Below, one piece after another: positions 47,124 through 54,795 of a stretch of DNA of 64,000 nucleotides. Below the pieces are notes generated by a model, which worked only from the letters and a program-made list of their open reading frames with translations, searched no databases and had not been told where the DNA came from. Numbering within the stretch: the first letter of the stretch is position 1; each line of letters starts with the position of its first letter. A program made the translations under genes and the position numbers. Source of the stretch: Luteolibacter sp. SL250 (GTDB lineage: Bacteria; Verrucomicrobiota; Verrucomicrobiia; Verrucomicrobiales; Akkermansiaceae); assembly GCF_026625605.1 (NCBI RefSeq), contig NZ_CP113054.1, positions 3,472,001-3,536,000 of the forward strand, read 5' to 3'.

Positions 47124-47626
47124 CCGGCCACCCGGAGCTTCCAGTCAGGCCCGCGCTTCAGGGTGAAGGTCCTCTTCGCGGTTTTTCCCTTCGCGGCGGA
47201 GCCATACCCCACCTCCACCACCACGTCGCCGTCCTTCGCCGCGATGGAGTCCACCCGGAACACGGGCTCCCTGCGCATCCGCAGGAAACAGTGCAGCGGC
47301 ACATCCGGGTGCGACGCATTCCACAGCAGCCGCGAGGGTGGAAAGTCCCGTTCGAGCGAGAGCGCGTGGAGGATTTCCCTCAGCAGCCGCCCGCCATGCT
47401 TCCGCACCAGACGGGACGCCGCCCGCCGTGACAGCAGATATTCCATCAACGCGGCGGCGGGGTTCAACCGGTCCTCCTCCATCTCCGCGATCAGCTCCCG
47501 CGCGTTCAGCGCCATCAGAGCATGCATCTCATCACGCTCGATTTCGCCGCGCTCATACTGGGCGAATATTTCGCTCGGGGTTGGGATCATCCGGGCCGCA
47601 GCTTCGGCCATTTCTCCGGCTTCCAC
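47120..47626 (-). CDS. Hypothetical protein, helical N-terminal region and beta C-terminal region
   Basis: 168 residues from GTG 47626, or about 163 from ATG 47611, where GGAG sits a few bases upstream. I do not recognise the family. Residues 1-105 are amphipathic helices with repeated acidic-basic patches (IFAQYERGEIERDEMHAL). Residues 105-168 form beta strands (EPVFRVDSIAAKDGDVVVEV, TAKRTFTLKRGPDWKLRV). There is no signal peptide or membrane segment. Codon use matches neighbours. The stop overlaps that of the Nudix gene. Coding seems likely because of the GC-rich third positions and sharp frame. Confidence 0.55.
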   Translation of the reverse strand: MEAGEMAEAAARMIPTPSEIFAQYERGEIERDEMHALMALNARELIAEMEEDRLNPAAALMEYLLSRRAASRLVRKHGGRLLREILHALSLERDFPPSRLLWNASHPDVPLHCFLRMRREPVFRVDSIAAKDGDVVVEVGYGSAAKGKTAKRTFTLKRGPDWKLRVAG

Positions 47627-47892
47627 AACCTGTCTCTTCGACCTTTGCGGGGGAAATCACCGGCATCCCACCATGAGAATATCCGCATATCCTGAAAAAT
47701 GACTCCGCATGATTCAAACACCTGAGGAGGCCTGGCCTAACAGCAATCCAGTCCCGATGGGACCTGCGGGGTATCTTATCAATCTAACTGAAACATCAGG
47801 GTTGGTTTAAGATTGCGCATAATCACGAATTTCCGCTTGCAAGGATCACCTCCATCCCATAAAACACCAATGCTTTCACCCCCCATCCCCCC

Positions 47893-48816
47893 ATGGAACC
47901 TACCCCGCTTCACCGCGTGGTGGCACTGCTGTTAGTCGGATCGATAGTACCATTGTCGGCCCAAAATTTCAGCGAAGCCTCACGACCAACTGATGTCCAC
48001 CCGCTTGGCGTCTCCGACCTGGAAGGCCGGGACGCACAGCGCTTCAACGGAGTCTCCCTGCCAGGTACCTATGAAGTTCCTGCGACAAAGGCCGCCGCCC
48101 ACCTGAAGGACGCCGGAGAAGTCTTCATGACCCAGGACGCCGCCACGCTGGCCTCCAACCATTCCGGCGGCAGCAACGTCGCGGAGGTGGTGGATCTCTC
48201 CACCCTCCGTGAAGCCTCCCCGTTCCGCAAAGTCGCGATGGCTGCGGGCACCTCCTCCAGCGAGGCCGCCGCGAAAAGCCTCCCGATGGGACTCGCCCTC
48301 CTCTCCGCCACCTACCGCGAGCCCGGCCAGAAGTCCGAGCAGGACTGCCCCGGTCTGGGCCTTTCCATCCAGCAGCGCGTGAAGCTGGAACCTGCGAGGA
48401 TCCTCGAGATCGTCGAAGGCGAACTGGCGGTGAACCCTGCCTGCGCCTGTGAGGTGGTGAAAGCCGCACTGACCGCCGCTGGTGCGGACGCGGAAATGAC
48501 CGCCCAGGTGGTGGAAGCCGCCGCGACCGTGACGCCGGAGTCCCTCCGCCTCATTTCCCAGTGCGCCATCGCCGCCGTTCCAGATTCGCTGGCCGCCGTT
48601 CAGGCCGTGCTCGCCCGCCTGGATCCAGGCAGCGGTGAAAGCGGTTACTCCTCCAAGAGTTCGAAGAGCGCCAAAAGCGCGAAGAGCGGCAAGGAGATCA
48701 TCCCTCCTCCGCCACCCCGCGTGATCGGCGACCCGCTTGATCGCCCGCGCTATTTCATCCCTCCCCCCCCGTTCAATCCTCCGCCCGTCACCGATGTGGA
48801 CTGCCGCTTCCGGTGA
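47893..48816 (+). CDS. Exported hypothetical protein with Ser/Lys-rich and Pro-rich tail
   Basis: A 307-residue protein from ATG 47893 with a signal peptide (VVALLLVGSIVPLSA). I do not recognise the family. The middle (residues 110-235) is Ala-rich and helical, with a Cys pair in NPACACEVVKAAL and a further Cys in LISQCAIAAV. Two stretches (TAAGADAEMTAQVVEAAATV and AIAAVPDSLAAVQAVLARL) look like diverged helical repeats. Residues 250-265 are SSKSSKSAKSAKSGK, then come PPPPPRVIG and PPPPFNPPP. The basic and Pro-rich tail could bind an anionic cell-envelope polymer (inference). It has a 266-base upstream gap with no gene. A hairpin lies downstream. Confidence 0.6.
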   Translation: MEPTPLHRVVALLLVGSIVPLSAQNFSEASRPTDVHPLGVSDLEGRDAQRFNGVSLPGTYEVPATKAAAHLKDAGEVFMTQDAATLASNHSGGSNVAEVVDLSTLREASPFRKVAMAAGTSSSEAAAKSLPMGLALLSATYREPGQKSEQDCPGLGLSIQQRVKLEPARILEIVEGELAVNPACACEVVKAALTAAGADAEMTAQVVEAAATVTPESLRLISQCAIAAVPDSLAAVQAVLARLDPGSGESGYSSKSSKSAKSAKSGKEIIPPPPPRVIGDPLDRPRYFIPPPPFNPPPVTDVDCRFR

Positions 48817-48889
48817 AGCCAGCGGAGTTTGAACACCCCCCGCCCCTGAGGCAACCTAGCCGATAGGGCGGTTCCCCCCGACATCCATG

Positions 48890-48924
48890 AAAGCCCTGCC
48901 AGTCCCCCCGCTGGCAGGGTTTCC
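48890..48924. terminator. Strong hairpin in the 48817-49116 gap
   Basis: AAAGCCCTGCCAG pairs with CTGGCAGGGTTT across an 8-base C-rich loop, about 75 bases after the stop of the exported hypothetical gene. The right arm ends in TTTCC. This gap also holds a copy of the CGTTCGATGTT repeat at 49007 and no gene. Confidence 0.6.
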
Positions 48925-49006
48925 ATGTTTCAGGGGGTAGGGCCCGGCACACGTACGGTGGTTTCCCTAGGCGCGACCGTGGTGGATCCCACCTTCTTCA
49001 CTTCAA

Positions 49007-49033
49007 CGTTCGATGTTGGGCGTTCGATGTTCC
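49007..49033. repeat. Single copy of the CGTTCGATGTT repeat
   Basis: CGTTCGATGTTGGGCGTTCG, continuing to ATGTTCC, matches the arms of the 33-bp inverted repeat element at 51991-52170. Just after it, GCGGCGGAAGGCCGCCGC (about 49042-49059) forms a GC-rich palindrome. Only one arm is present, so this may be a remnant of an element. Confidence 0.6.
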
Positions 49034-49116
49034 CCACCAAAGCGGCGGAAGGCCGCCGCACTCCATGACGCTGGCGCGTCCATCGCTTTTCCCCCGTGTG
49101 CGGGGCAGCGTGCGTC

Positions 49117-49713
49117 TCACCTCTTCGCCCGCAGGAGATCCCTGCTGCTCCAGACGTAGTTCCACCCGGAGATGAGGGTGAGCGCGGTGGCGATCCACAG
49201 GGACAGCGGCATCACCCATCCGCCCTGCGCCCATGGCTTGGTGAGCCAGTGGAAGAACGCAAGGAACGGATTCAGGTCATCCATATGGTCCAGCGTCAGC
49301 CAGACCAGACCGGTGATGCAGAACGTGAGCTGGAACCCGGTCTTCCATTTCCCGAGGTTGTCCGCGGCGATGACCTGTCCGGCCTCCACCGCGATCTGGC
49401 GCAGGCCGGTGACCAGGAACTCCCGGCCGATGATGAGGGCGGTGACCCACACCGGGCAGAGCTTGTGTTCCGTCAGGAAAACGAAAGCGGCGCTCACCAG
49501 GATCTTGTCCGCCAGCGGGTCCATCAGCTTGCCCAAGGGGGTGACGAGACCCATTTTCCGTGCCAGCCAGCCGTCGATGAAATCACTGATCGCGGCGATG
49601 ACGAACAGCACCAGGCCGATCCCGTAACCCTCCGCGTTTCGGAAAGACACCGCTGCCACGAAGGCTGCGGTCATCACCAGGCGGGAGAAAGTGATGGTGT
49701 TGGGAAGATTCAC
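49117..49713 (-). CDS. pgsA: CDP-diacylglycerol--glycerol-3-phosphate 3-phosphatidyltransferase PgsA
   Basis: It forms phosphatidylglycerol phosphate, precursor of PG and cardiolipin, in the inner membrane. I start at GTG 49713, giving 198 residues beginning VNLPNTITFSRLVM, the usual N-terminus of the family; a frame open to 49752 adds 13 residues with no match. The CDP-alcohol phosphatidyltransferase motif (DxxDG..AR..G...D...D) spans DFIDGWLARKMG and LGKLMDPLADK. About five membrane segments are visible. PG is also the substrate of the MprF-type fusion in this window. It is alone, divergent from gnd across a 182-base gap. Confidence 0.93.
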   Translation of the reverse strand: MNLPNTITFSRLVMTAAFVAAVSFRNAEGYGIGLVLFVIAAISDFIDGWLARKMGLVTPLGKLMDPLADKILVSAAFVFLTEHKLCPVWVTALIIGREFLVTGLRQIAVEAGQVIAADNLGKWKTGFQLTFCITGLVWLTLDHMDDLNPFLAFFHWLTKPWAQGGWVMPLSLWIATALTLISGWNYVWSSRDLLRAKR

Positions 49714-49895
49714 GGACTCAGTGTGGGCGAGGAGCAACCCGGTTGGCAACAAAGGGCTTCAACAGGATTTCGCGGTTCCAAGCATGGGATTCATGCCGGG
49801 AATGTATGAAATGAACGATCTGCCGCCAACAAGAGGTTGCACGCAACGGATTCGTTCCCTAAACCGTCCCCCGCCACCGCAATCTGGTACATTAT

Positions 49896-51314
49896 ATGAG
49901 CAACAGCGACTTCGGACTCATTGGTCTGGCCGTCATGGGTCAGAATCTCGTTCTCAACGTGGAATCCCGCGGATTCCAGGTTTCTGTCTATAACAGGACC
50001 ACCTCCGTCACCGACGAATTCGTCAACAAACATCCCGACAAGAAACTCGTCGGCGAGCACACGCTGGAAGGCTTCGTCAACTCCCTGGCCTCCCCGCGCA
50101 AGATCATGATCATGGTCAAGGCCGGTGGCCCGGTCGATGCCGTCATCGAATCCCTCATCCCTCTCCTCGACCAAGGTGACATCGTCATCGACGGTGGCAA
50201 CTCCCTCTACACCGACACCGAGCGCCGCGACAAGTGGCTGGGTGATCTCGGCTTCCGCTTCATCGGCGCCGGCGTTTCCGGTGGTGAGGAAGGCGCCCGC
50301 AAAGGCCCGTCCATCATGCCGGGCGGCCCGCTTTCCACCTGGGAAGTGATGAAGCCGATCTTCGAATCCATCGCCGCTGTCGCCGAAGGCGAGCCATGCG
50401 TCACCCACATCGGCCCGGGCGGTGCCGGTCACTATGTGAAGATGATCCACAACGGCATCGAGTACGGTGACATGCAGCTCATCTGCGAAGCCTACAACAT
50501 CTTCAAGGCCGCCGGCTTCACCTCCGAGGAACTGGAGCAGGTCTTCACCGACTGGAACGCGGGCGACCTGGAGTCCTACCTGATCCAGATCACCTCGAAG
50601 ATCTTCGGCCAGAAGGACCCGGAAACCGGCAAGCCGCTCGTCGAGCTGATCCTGGACACGGCCGGCCAGAAGGGCACCGGCAAGTGGACCATCATGAACG
50701 CGGTGGAAAACGCCATCGTCATCTCCACCATCAACGCCGCCGTGGAAGCACGGATCCTCTCCTCCATGAAGGACGCCCGCGTTTCCGCCAGCGCCGTCCT
50801 CGAAGGACCGAAGGCCGAAATCTCCGCCGAGAAGGCCGCGCTGGTGAAGAAGGTGCATGACGCGCTGTTCGCCTCCAAGATCATCTCCTACGCACAGGGC
50901 CTCGACCTCATCGCCGCCATGGGCAAGGAAAAGGGCTGGAACCTTGACCTCGGCAAGATCGCCGCCATCTGGCGCGGTGGCTGCATCATCCGCGCCCGCT
51001 TCCTCAACGACATCACGGACGCCTACCGCTCCAACCCGGACCTGAGCAACCTGATGCTCGCTCCGTTCTTCACGAAGCTGCTCAATGAATTCCAGCAGAA
51101 CTGGCGCGAAGTCATCGCCCAGGCCACACTGGCCGGCATTCCGGTCCCAGCGTTCAGCGCGTCCCTCGGCTACTACGACAGCTACCGCAGCGCGGTCCTG
51201 CCAGCGAACCTGCTGCAGGCCCAGCGCGACTTCTTCGGCGCACACACCTATGAGCGCACGGACAAGCCACGCGGTGAGTTCTTCCACACCGAGTGGCCGG
51301 AAGTCATCGGCTGA
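49896..51314 (+). CDS. gnd: 6-phosphogluconate dehydrogenase, decarboxylating
   Basis: It oxidises 6-phosphogluconate to ribulose-5-phosphate, CO2 and NADPH in the oxidative pentose phosphate pathway. The 472 residues match the long, two-domain enzyme. The N-terminal Rossmann motif is GLIGLAVMGQNLVLN, followed by VYNRTTSVTDEF with the Arg that favours NADP. The active site has GAGVSGGEEGARKGPSIMPGG, and HNGIEYGDMQLICEAY holds the catalytic Lys region. The C-terminal end has GYYDSYRSAVLPANLLQAQR and ERTDKPRGEFFHTEWPE. No zwf or pgl is in the window. A terminator follows at 51401. Confidence 0.97.
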   Translation: MSNSDFGLIGLAVMGQNLVLNVESRGFQVSVYNRTTSVTDEFVNKHPDKKLVGEHTLEGFVNSLASPRKIMIMVKAGGPVDAVIESLIPLLDQGDIVIDGGNSLYTDTERRDKWLGDLGFRFIGAGVSGGEEGARKGPSIMPGGPLSTWEVMKPIFESIAAVAEGEPCVTHIGPGGAGHYVKMIHNGIEYGDMQLICEAYNIFKAAGFTSEELEQVFTDWNAGDLESYLIQITSKIFGQKDPETGKPLVELILDTAGQKGTGKWTIMNAVENAIVISTINAAVEARILSSMKDARVSASAVLEGPKAEISAEKAALVKKVHDALFASKIISYAQGLDLIAAMGKEKGWNLDLGKIAAIWRGGCIIRARFLNDITDAYRSNPDLSNLMLAPFFTKLLNEFQQNWREVIAQATLAGIPVPAFSASLGYYDSYRSAVLPANLLQAQRDFFGAHTYERTDKPRGEFFHTEWPEVIG

Positions 51315-51316
51315 TG

Positions 51317-51387
51317 CCCGCCGGGAGCGCCGGTCTCCGGACCGGCATCTTCCCCGCTGGGAGCGCTGGTCTCCAGACCGGCATCTT
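51317..51387. repeat. Tandem pair of 35-bp repeats after gnd
   Basis: Two units at 51317-51351 and 51353-51387 agree at 32 of 35 positions. Each contains the palindrome CCGGTCTCCGGACCGG, or its variant CTGGTCTCCAGACCGG, and ends GCATCTT. They lie directly after the gnd stop, just before the terminator. Confidence 0.75.
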
Positions 51388-51400
51388 ACTCCTTCAAAAG

Positions 51401-51432
51401 ACGGTCGCCTCCCACGGAGGCGGCCGTTTTTT
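51401..51432. terminator. Bidirectional terminator between gnd and the rhodanese-like gene
   Basis: ACGGTCGCCTCC and GGAGGCGGCCGT pair in a 12-bp stem (one T-G wobble) around CAC, followed by TTTTTTG. The opposite strand has a preceding A-rich stretch (TCAAAAG), so it can serve both convergent genes. Confidence 0.85.
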
Positions 51433-51433
51433 G

Positions 51434-51979
51434 TCACTCCATCTCCAGCCGGTAGCGTTGCACGGAGGCATCCACCTCCCTGCTCCAGGCGTCGATGCCG
51501 CCCTGCAGGCCGTAGGTTTCCTTCATGGCGTGGCCGCGGAACCACGCCACCTGATCCAGCACGCTCCGGCCGAGGTGGTCATAGATGACGATGACCGTAT
51601 CCGGTGGCAGGGAGAAAAACTGCTGCTGGCTTTCCTGGGTGAAGAACGCGGACCCGGCGATGGCCACGGCCTCATGCTCCTCCCGCGTACGGACGTCCAC
51701 CAGGACGATCTTTTCCCCGGCATCCAGACGGGCTTTCAGGTCCGGAGGGGAAATGAGCATGGCCGCATCATGCTCATGGCTGGAAAGCAGGTGGGCCAGC
51801 ACCTCGTCCGGGTCGATCTCCGAGCGGGCGGCCAGTTCCGCCAGCGTCTCCGTGTCTGAAAACGCGCAGCTCGAGCAACCGCCGAGGTGGTAGCGGGCGA
51901 ACAGCGCCCGCCGGGCACCCGGCAGCGCTTCCATGATTTCGCCCATTTTCGTCCCAGGAGACAGCTCCGCCACGCTCAT
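51434..51979 (-). CDS. Rhodanese-like protein with DUF1858-like N-terminal part, catalytic Cys replaced
   Basis: 181 residues. The N-terminal 60 residues (GEIMEALPGARRALFARYHL, then GGCSSC with Cys35 and Cys38) resemble the DUF1858/ScdA N-terminal type of small domain. Residues 75-175 are a rhodanese fold: LVDVRTREEHEAVAIAGSAF, then VIYDHLGRSVLDQVAWF and GLQGGIDAW. In active rhodaneses the loop is CxxGxRS; here Asp134 takes the Cys place (YDHLGRS). It should therefore not transfer sulfur. A role as a binding or scaffold protein for Fe-S or redox proteins is possible. It is preceded by the 33-bp inverted repeat element. Confidence 0.8.
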   Translation of the reverse strand: MSVAELSPGTKMGEIMEALPGARRALFARYHLGGCSSCAFSDTETLAELAARSEIDPDEVLAHLLSSHEHDAAMLISPPDLKARLDAGEKIVLVDVRTREEHEAVAIAGSAFFTQESQQQFFSLPPDTVIVIYDHLGRSVLDQVAWFRGHAMKETYGLQGGIDAWSREVDASVQRYRLEME

Positions 51980-51990
51980 GCGCTGAAGCT

Positions 51991-52170
51991 AGAACATCGA
52001 ACATCGAACGTCCAACATCGAACATTGAGATCAAGATGCATGGGGAAGTGACGGCGGATGCACGGCTTTTCGGGTGCCGTGATCCGGACGAACCTTCCAA
52101 AACCTGAAATTCTCTCCGCATTCATCTTTCCTTCGGCGTTCGATGTTGGACGTTCGATGTTCGATGTTCT
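51991..52170. repeat. Element with 33-bp perfect terminal inverted repeats
   Basis: The bases at 51991-52023 (AGAACATCGAACATCGAACG onward) are the exact inverse of 52138-52170. The 114 bases between code for nothing evident. It sits in the 202-base divergent gap between the rhodanese-like gene and pssA and ends only 11 bases before the pssA ATG. A single related arm lies at 49007-49033. No target duplication is obvious by eye, and there is no transposase. Confidence 0.85.
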
Positions 52171-52181
52171 AACGTCCCTTC

Positions 52182-53129
52182 ATGCCGAAGTACCGGGACC
52201 CGGACGAACCGAAGATCTATTTCCTGCCCAACCTGATGACGGCGGGCAATCTGGCGTGCGGGTTTTTCGCCGTGCTGATGATCTTTTTCGGGATGATCGA
52301 GGTGAACCGCGTGGTGGAAATCAAGAAAGCCGCCGGGGATCTGAAGGACTACTACATGCCGGGGTCCGAGTACTTCCAGATCTCCAAGAAATACTACGAG
52401 TACGCCATCCTGCTCATTTTCGGCTCCTGCCTTTTTGACCTGCTGGACGGCCGCCTCGCCCGTCTGGGTGGACAAGATTCCCCGTTCGGCCGGGAGTTCG
52501 ACTCGCTGGCGGACATCGTTTCCTTCGGCATGGCCCCGGCCATGCTGGTGAGCAAGGCGGTGCTGTTCGCCCTACCGTCGAACATCGGCTGGATCCTCGC
52601 CTTCGTCTATCTGCTGTGCGGGGCCATGCGGCTGGCGCGCTTCAACTGCCTGGCGGCGATGCCGAAGAAACCGAACGCCTCCACCGACTTCCGCGGCATC
52701 CCCATCCCGATGGCCGCCGGCTTCATCGCCTCCCTCACCTTCCTCATCATCGACATCTACCGGACGGACCGCGACCTGGGCTTCTGGAAGTACGCGCTGG
52801 CCGCCGCCATGCTGGGCCTGTCCGCCCTGATGATCAGCGATGTGCGCTACCCCAGCTTCAAGAAGGTGGACCTCCGCACCCGCAGCACCCTGTGGGCCAT
52901 CGTCATCGCGGCTGTGGTGGTGGTGATCACGGTGAAGTTCCGCTACGTCATGCCGGTGGTGCTGTTCAGCGTCTATCTGCTCTACGGACTGGTGCGCCCG
53001 CTCATCTCCCCGCGTCTGCGGACGGAGATCGAAGTGGAGGTGGAGCCTGAAACGGAGAGCGATGAAACTCCGGCGACGGTCAACACCAGCGAAGCCATCC
53101 CTTCGGAAATCCCCGAAAAGACGCGATGA
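52182..53129 (+). CDS. pssA: CDP-diacylglycerol--serine O-phosphatidyltransferase PssA
   Basis: It makes phosphatidylserine, the precursor of phosphatidylethanolamine, in the inner membrane. The 315 residues begin with YFLPNLMTAGNLACGFFAV, typical of the short membrane-bound PssA. The CDP-alcohol motif spans DLLDGRLARLGG and FGREFDSLAD, followed by the conserved SFGMAPAML and CGAMRLARFN. About eight hydrophobic segments are present, with an acidic Thr/Glu-rich cytoplasmic tail (residues 285-315). The coding region overlaps the next gene by 4 bases (ATGA). The Psd decarboxylase is not in the window. The start is ATG 52182, next to the inverted repeat element. Confidence 0.94.
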   Translation: MPKYRDPDEPKIYFLPNLMTAGNLACGFFAVLMIFFGMIEVNRVVEIKKAAGDLKDYYMPGSEYFQISKKYYEYAILLIFGSCLFDLLDGRLARLGGQDSPFGREFDSLADIVSFGMAPAMLVSKAVLFALPSNIGWILAFVYLLCGAMRLARFNCLAAMPKKPNASTDFRGIPIPMAAGFIASLTFLIIDIYRTDRDLGFWKYALAAAMLGLSALMISDVRYPSFKKVDLRTRSTLWAIVIAAVVVVITVKFRYVMPVVLFSVYLLYGLVRPLISPRLRTEIEVEVEPETESDETPATVNTSEAIPSEIPEKTR

Positions 53130-54040
53130 CCGCCGAGAAGCCCCGCCGCCGCTGGACGCCGATCCTGCTGGTCGTCATCCCCGTGTGGCTGATCGTTTCC
53201 GCCTCCGTGGGACTCTGGCTGCTTTTCCGGCATGAGAAGAAGGAAGCGGAGAAAGAGCAGGCGCGTTTCGCCCAGTCCGTCTCCACCCCGCTGCTGGCGG
53301 ATGATCTCAAGAAGATCGTGACCGCCATCGGTGAACGGAATCCGTCATCGGAAGCGGCGGCGGCCAACCTTTCGCGGATGGCCTCGATGGTCGAGGGCCT
53401 GCTGGGGCCGTCGAACACCGGCTTCGCCGTCAAAAGGCACCGCGGCCCGGCGGCATGGCCCGTCCTGCAGGTGACCATCCGTGGAAAGTCGGAAGAAGGC
53501 CCGGTATGGGTGGTCACCTCCTACGACAGCCGTCCCGGCAGCCGGGGCGCGGAGGCGAATGCAACCGGCCTGGCCGCCACCTTCGCCGCCGCCCAGGCCA
53601 TGGCATCGGACAAGCCCGCGCGTTCCATCCATTTCGCCTTCGTACCGCACCTGAATGACCCGGAGTCCCCGGTGCTGGAAAGCACCACCGTCCTGCGGGA
53701 CCTGATGTGGGAGCATGCTCCCTCGGCGGTTCTGGCCGTCGAGGCCATGGGGGACGCCGAATCCCTCTGGCTGACCTCGCGGGACGTGGACGCCCTCCCT
53801 CTTTCCAAGGTGGAAGGTCTCGGCAAGATCGTCGGCGCGGAAGTCGCCTGCCTCGGCGGGGACAGTGACCTGGCGAGCATCCTCTTCGAGATGGACGTGC
53901 CCGCGGTCCGCGTGGCCACCCGCGCGATCCTCACTCCGGATGAGCCGGATGACCGCGAGCCGTTCGCCCCGACCGTCTCCGGCTCCACCGGGAGGCTGGT
54001 GGAACTGATCCGGCGCTGTGCCGGGGTGACAAGCCACTGA
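53126..54040 (+). CDS. Membrane-anchored M28-like peptidase homologue lacking zinc ligands
   Basis: 304 residues. Residues 12-33 are a single membrane segment, followed by a periplasmic domain. The fold is suggested by VWVVTSYDSRPGSRGAEANATGLAATFAAAQ (read as residues 127-157, quoted in parts: VTSYDSRPGS and GAEANATG), which aligns with the HYDsv.....GAdDNasG of M28 zinc peptidases. The His and second Asp that bind zinc are replaced (Ser/Tyr and Ala), and later motifs are also weak. It should not be an active peptidase. The ATGA overlap with pssA suggests coupled synthesis and perhaps a partner role for the synthase (inference). Confidence 0.6.
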   Translation: MTAEKPRRRWTPILLVVIPVWLIVSASVGLWLLFRHEKKEAEKEQARFAQSVSTPLLADDLKKIVTAIGERNPSSEAAAANLSRMASMVEGLLGPSNTGFAVKRHRGPAAWPVLQVTIRGKSEEGPVWVVTSYDSRPGSRGAEANATGLAATFAAAQAMASDKPARSIHFAFVPHLNDPESPVLESTTVLRDLMWEHAPSAVLAVEAMGDAESLWLTSRDVDALPLSKVEGLGKIVGAEVACLGGDSDLASILFEMDVPAVRVATRAILTPDEPDDREPFAPTVSGSTGRLVELIRRCAGVTSH

Positions 54041-54052
54041 TCGCGCCCCGAA

Positions 54053-54649
54053 ATGGTTCCGGACCCCACCTTGATTGGAAAACTCGATGAAGCGGACAAG
54101 TCCGGCCATCTGGCTCTGGTGCGGTATCTTTGCGAACAGATCCTCGCCAATAACCCTGAGCACTCCCCAACACTGCTGACCTATGCCCGCTGTCTGGTCG
54201 ATCTCTCCCTGTATGACCGATGCAGCATGGTACTAACCAAACTGGAGAAGGTGATTCCTGAAAAGGTACGCCACCTCGTCCATGCCGAACGAGGCCATCT
54301 GCTGCGAAAAATCGGCGATAACGAAGGCGCGGAGGAAAAGTACCTGGAGGCCCACACCCTGGATCCCGATGATGCCAGCTATCTCATCTATGCGGGTGCC
54401 GCGGCGATGAGACGCGGGGATTTTCCGCGTGCCGAGGCTTTTCTGAAACAGGCGATCGGGTGCTCAGAGGGCTGCATTGATGAAGCCTACTTCAATCTCG
54501 GCGGATGCCATCTGGCGCAGCGCCGTATCCATGAGGCCAGGGGATGCTACCTGAAAGCTCTGGAAATAGACCCCGCTTATAAGGTAGCGCGGGAGCGTCT
54601 GGAGGATCTGGATCTCCTCATCGCGTTGCAACAGGAATCCAGCGCTTGA
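54053..54649 (+). CDS. TPR-repeat protein
   Basis: A 198-residue soluble protein of about four to five tetratricopeptide repeats, with recurring 34-residue units such as GDNEGAEEKYLEAHTLDPDD, GDFPRAEAFLKQAIGCSEGC and RRIHEARGCYLKALEIDPAY. There is no signal peptide. TPR domains mediate protein binding. It starts 13 bases after the M28-like gene and may be a third member of the pssA operon. The Cys residues in CSEGC and the start ATG 54053 are unremarkable. The partner is unknown. Confidence 0.82.
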   Translation: MVPDPTLIGKLDEADKSGHLALVRYLCEQILANNPEHSPTLLTYARCLVDLSLYDRCSMVLTKLEKVIPEKVRHLVHAERGHLLRKIGDNEGAEEKYLEAHTLDPDDASYLIYAGAAAMRRGDFPRAEAFLKQAIGCSEGCIDEAYFNLGGCHLAQRRIHEARGCYLKALEIDPAYKVARERLEDLDLLIALQQESSA

Positions 54650-54795
54650 ACCACGAATCATCCCCCGCAGGCTGGCTGCCGAAAAAAAGTGAAGCATCCG
54701 CACGGGGTTGTTATAAAATGACCCGTGCCGGCTCCGAAAAAGCCCGTTGCTTTATTTCGATCATCATCGAACATTAGCCAATCCCGCAGCAATCC

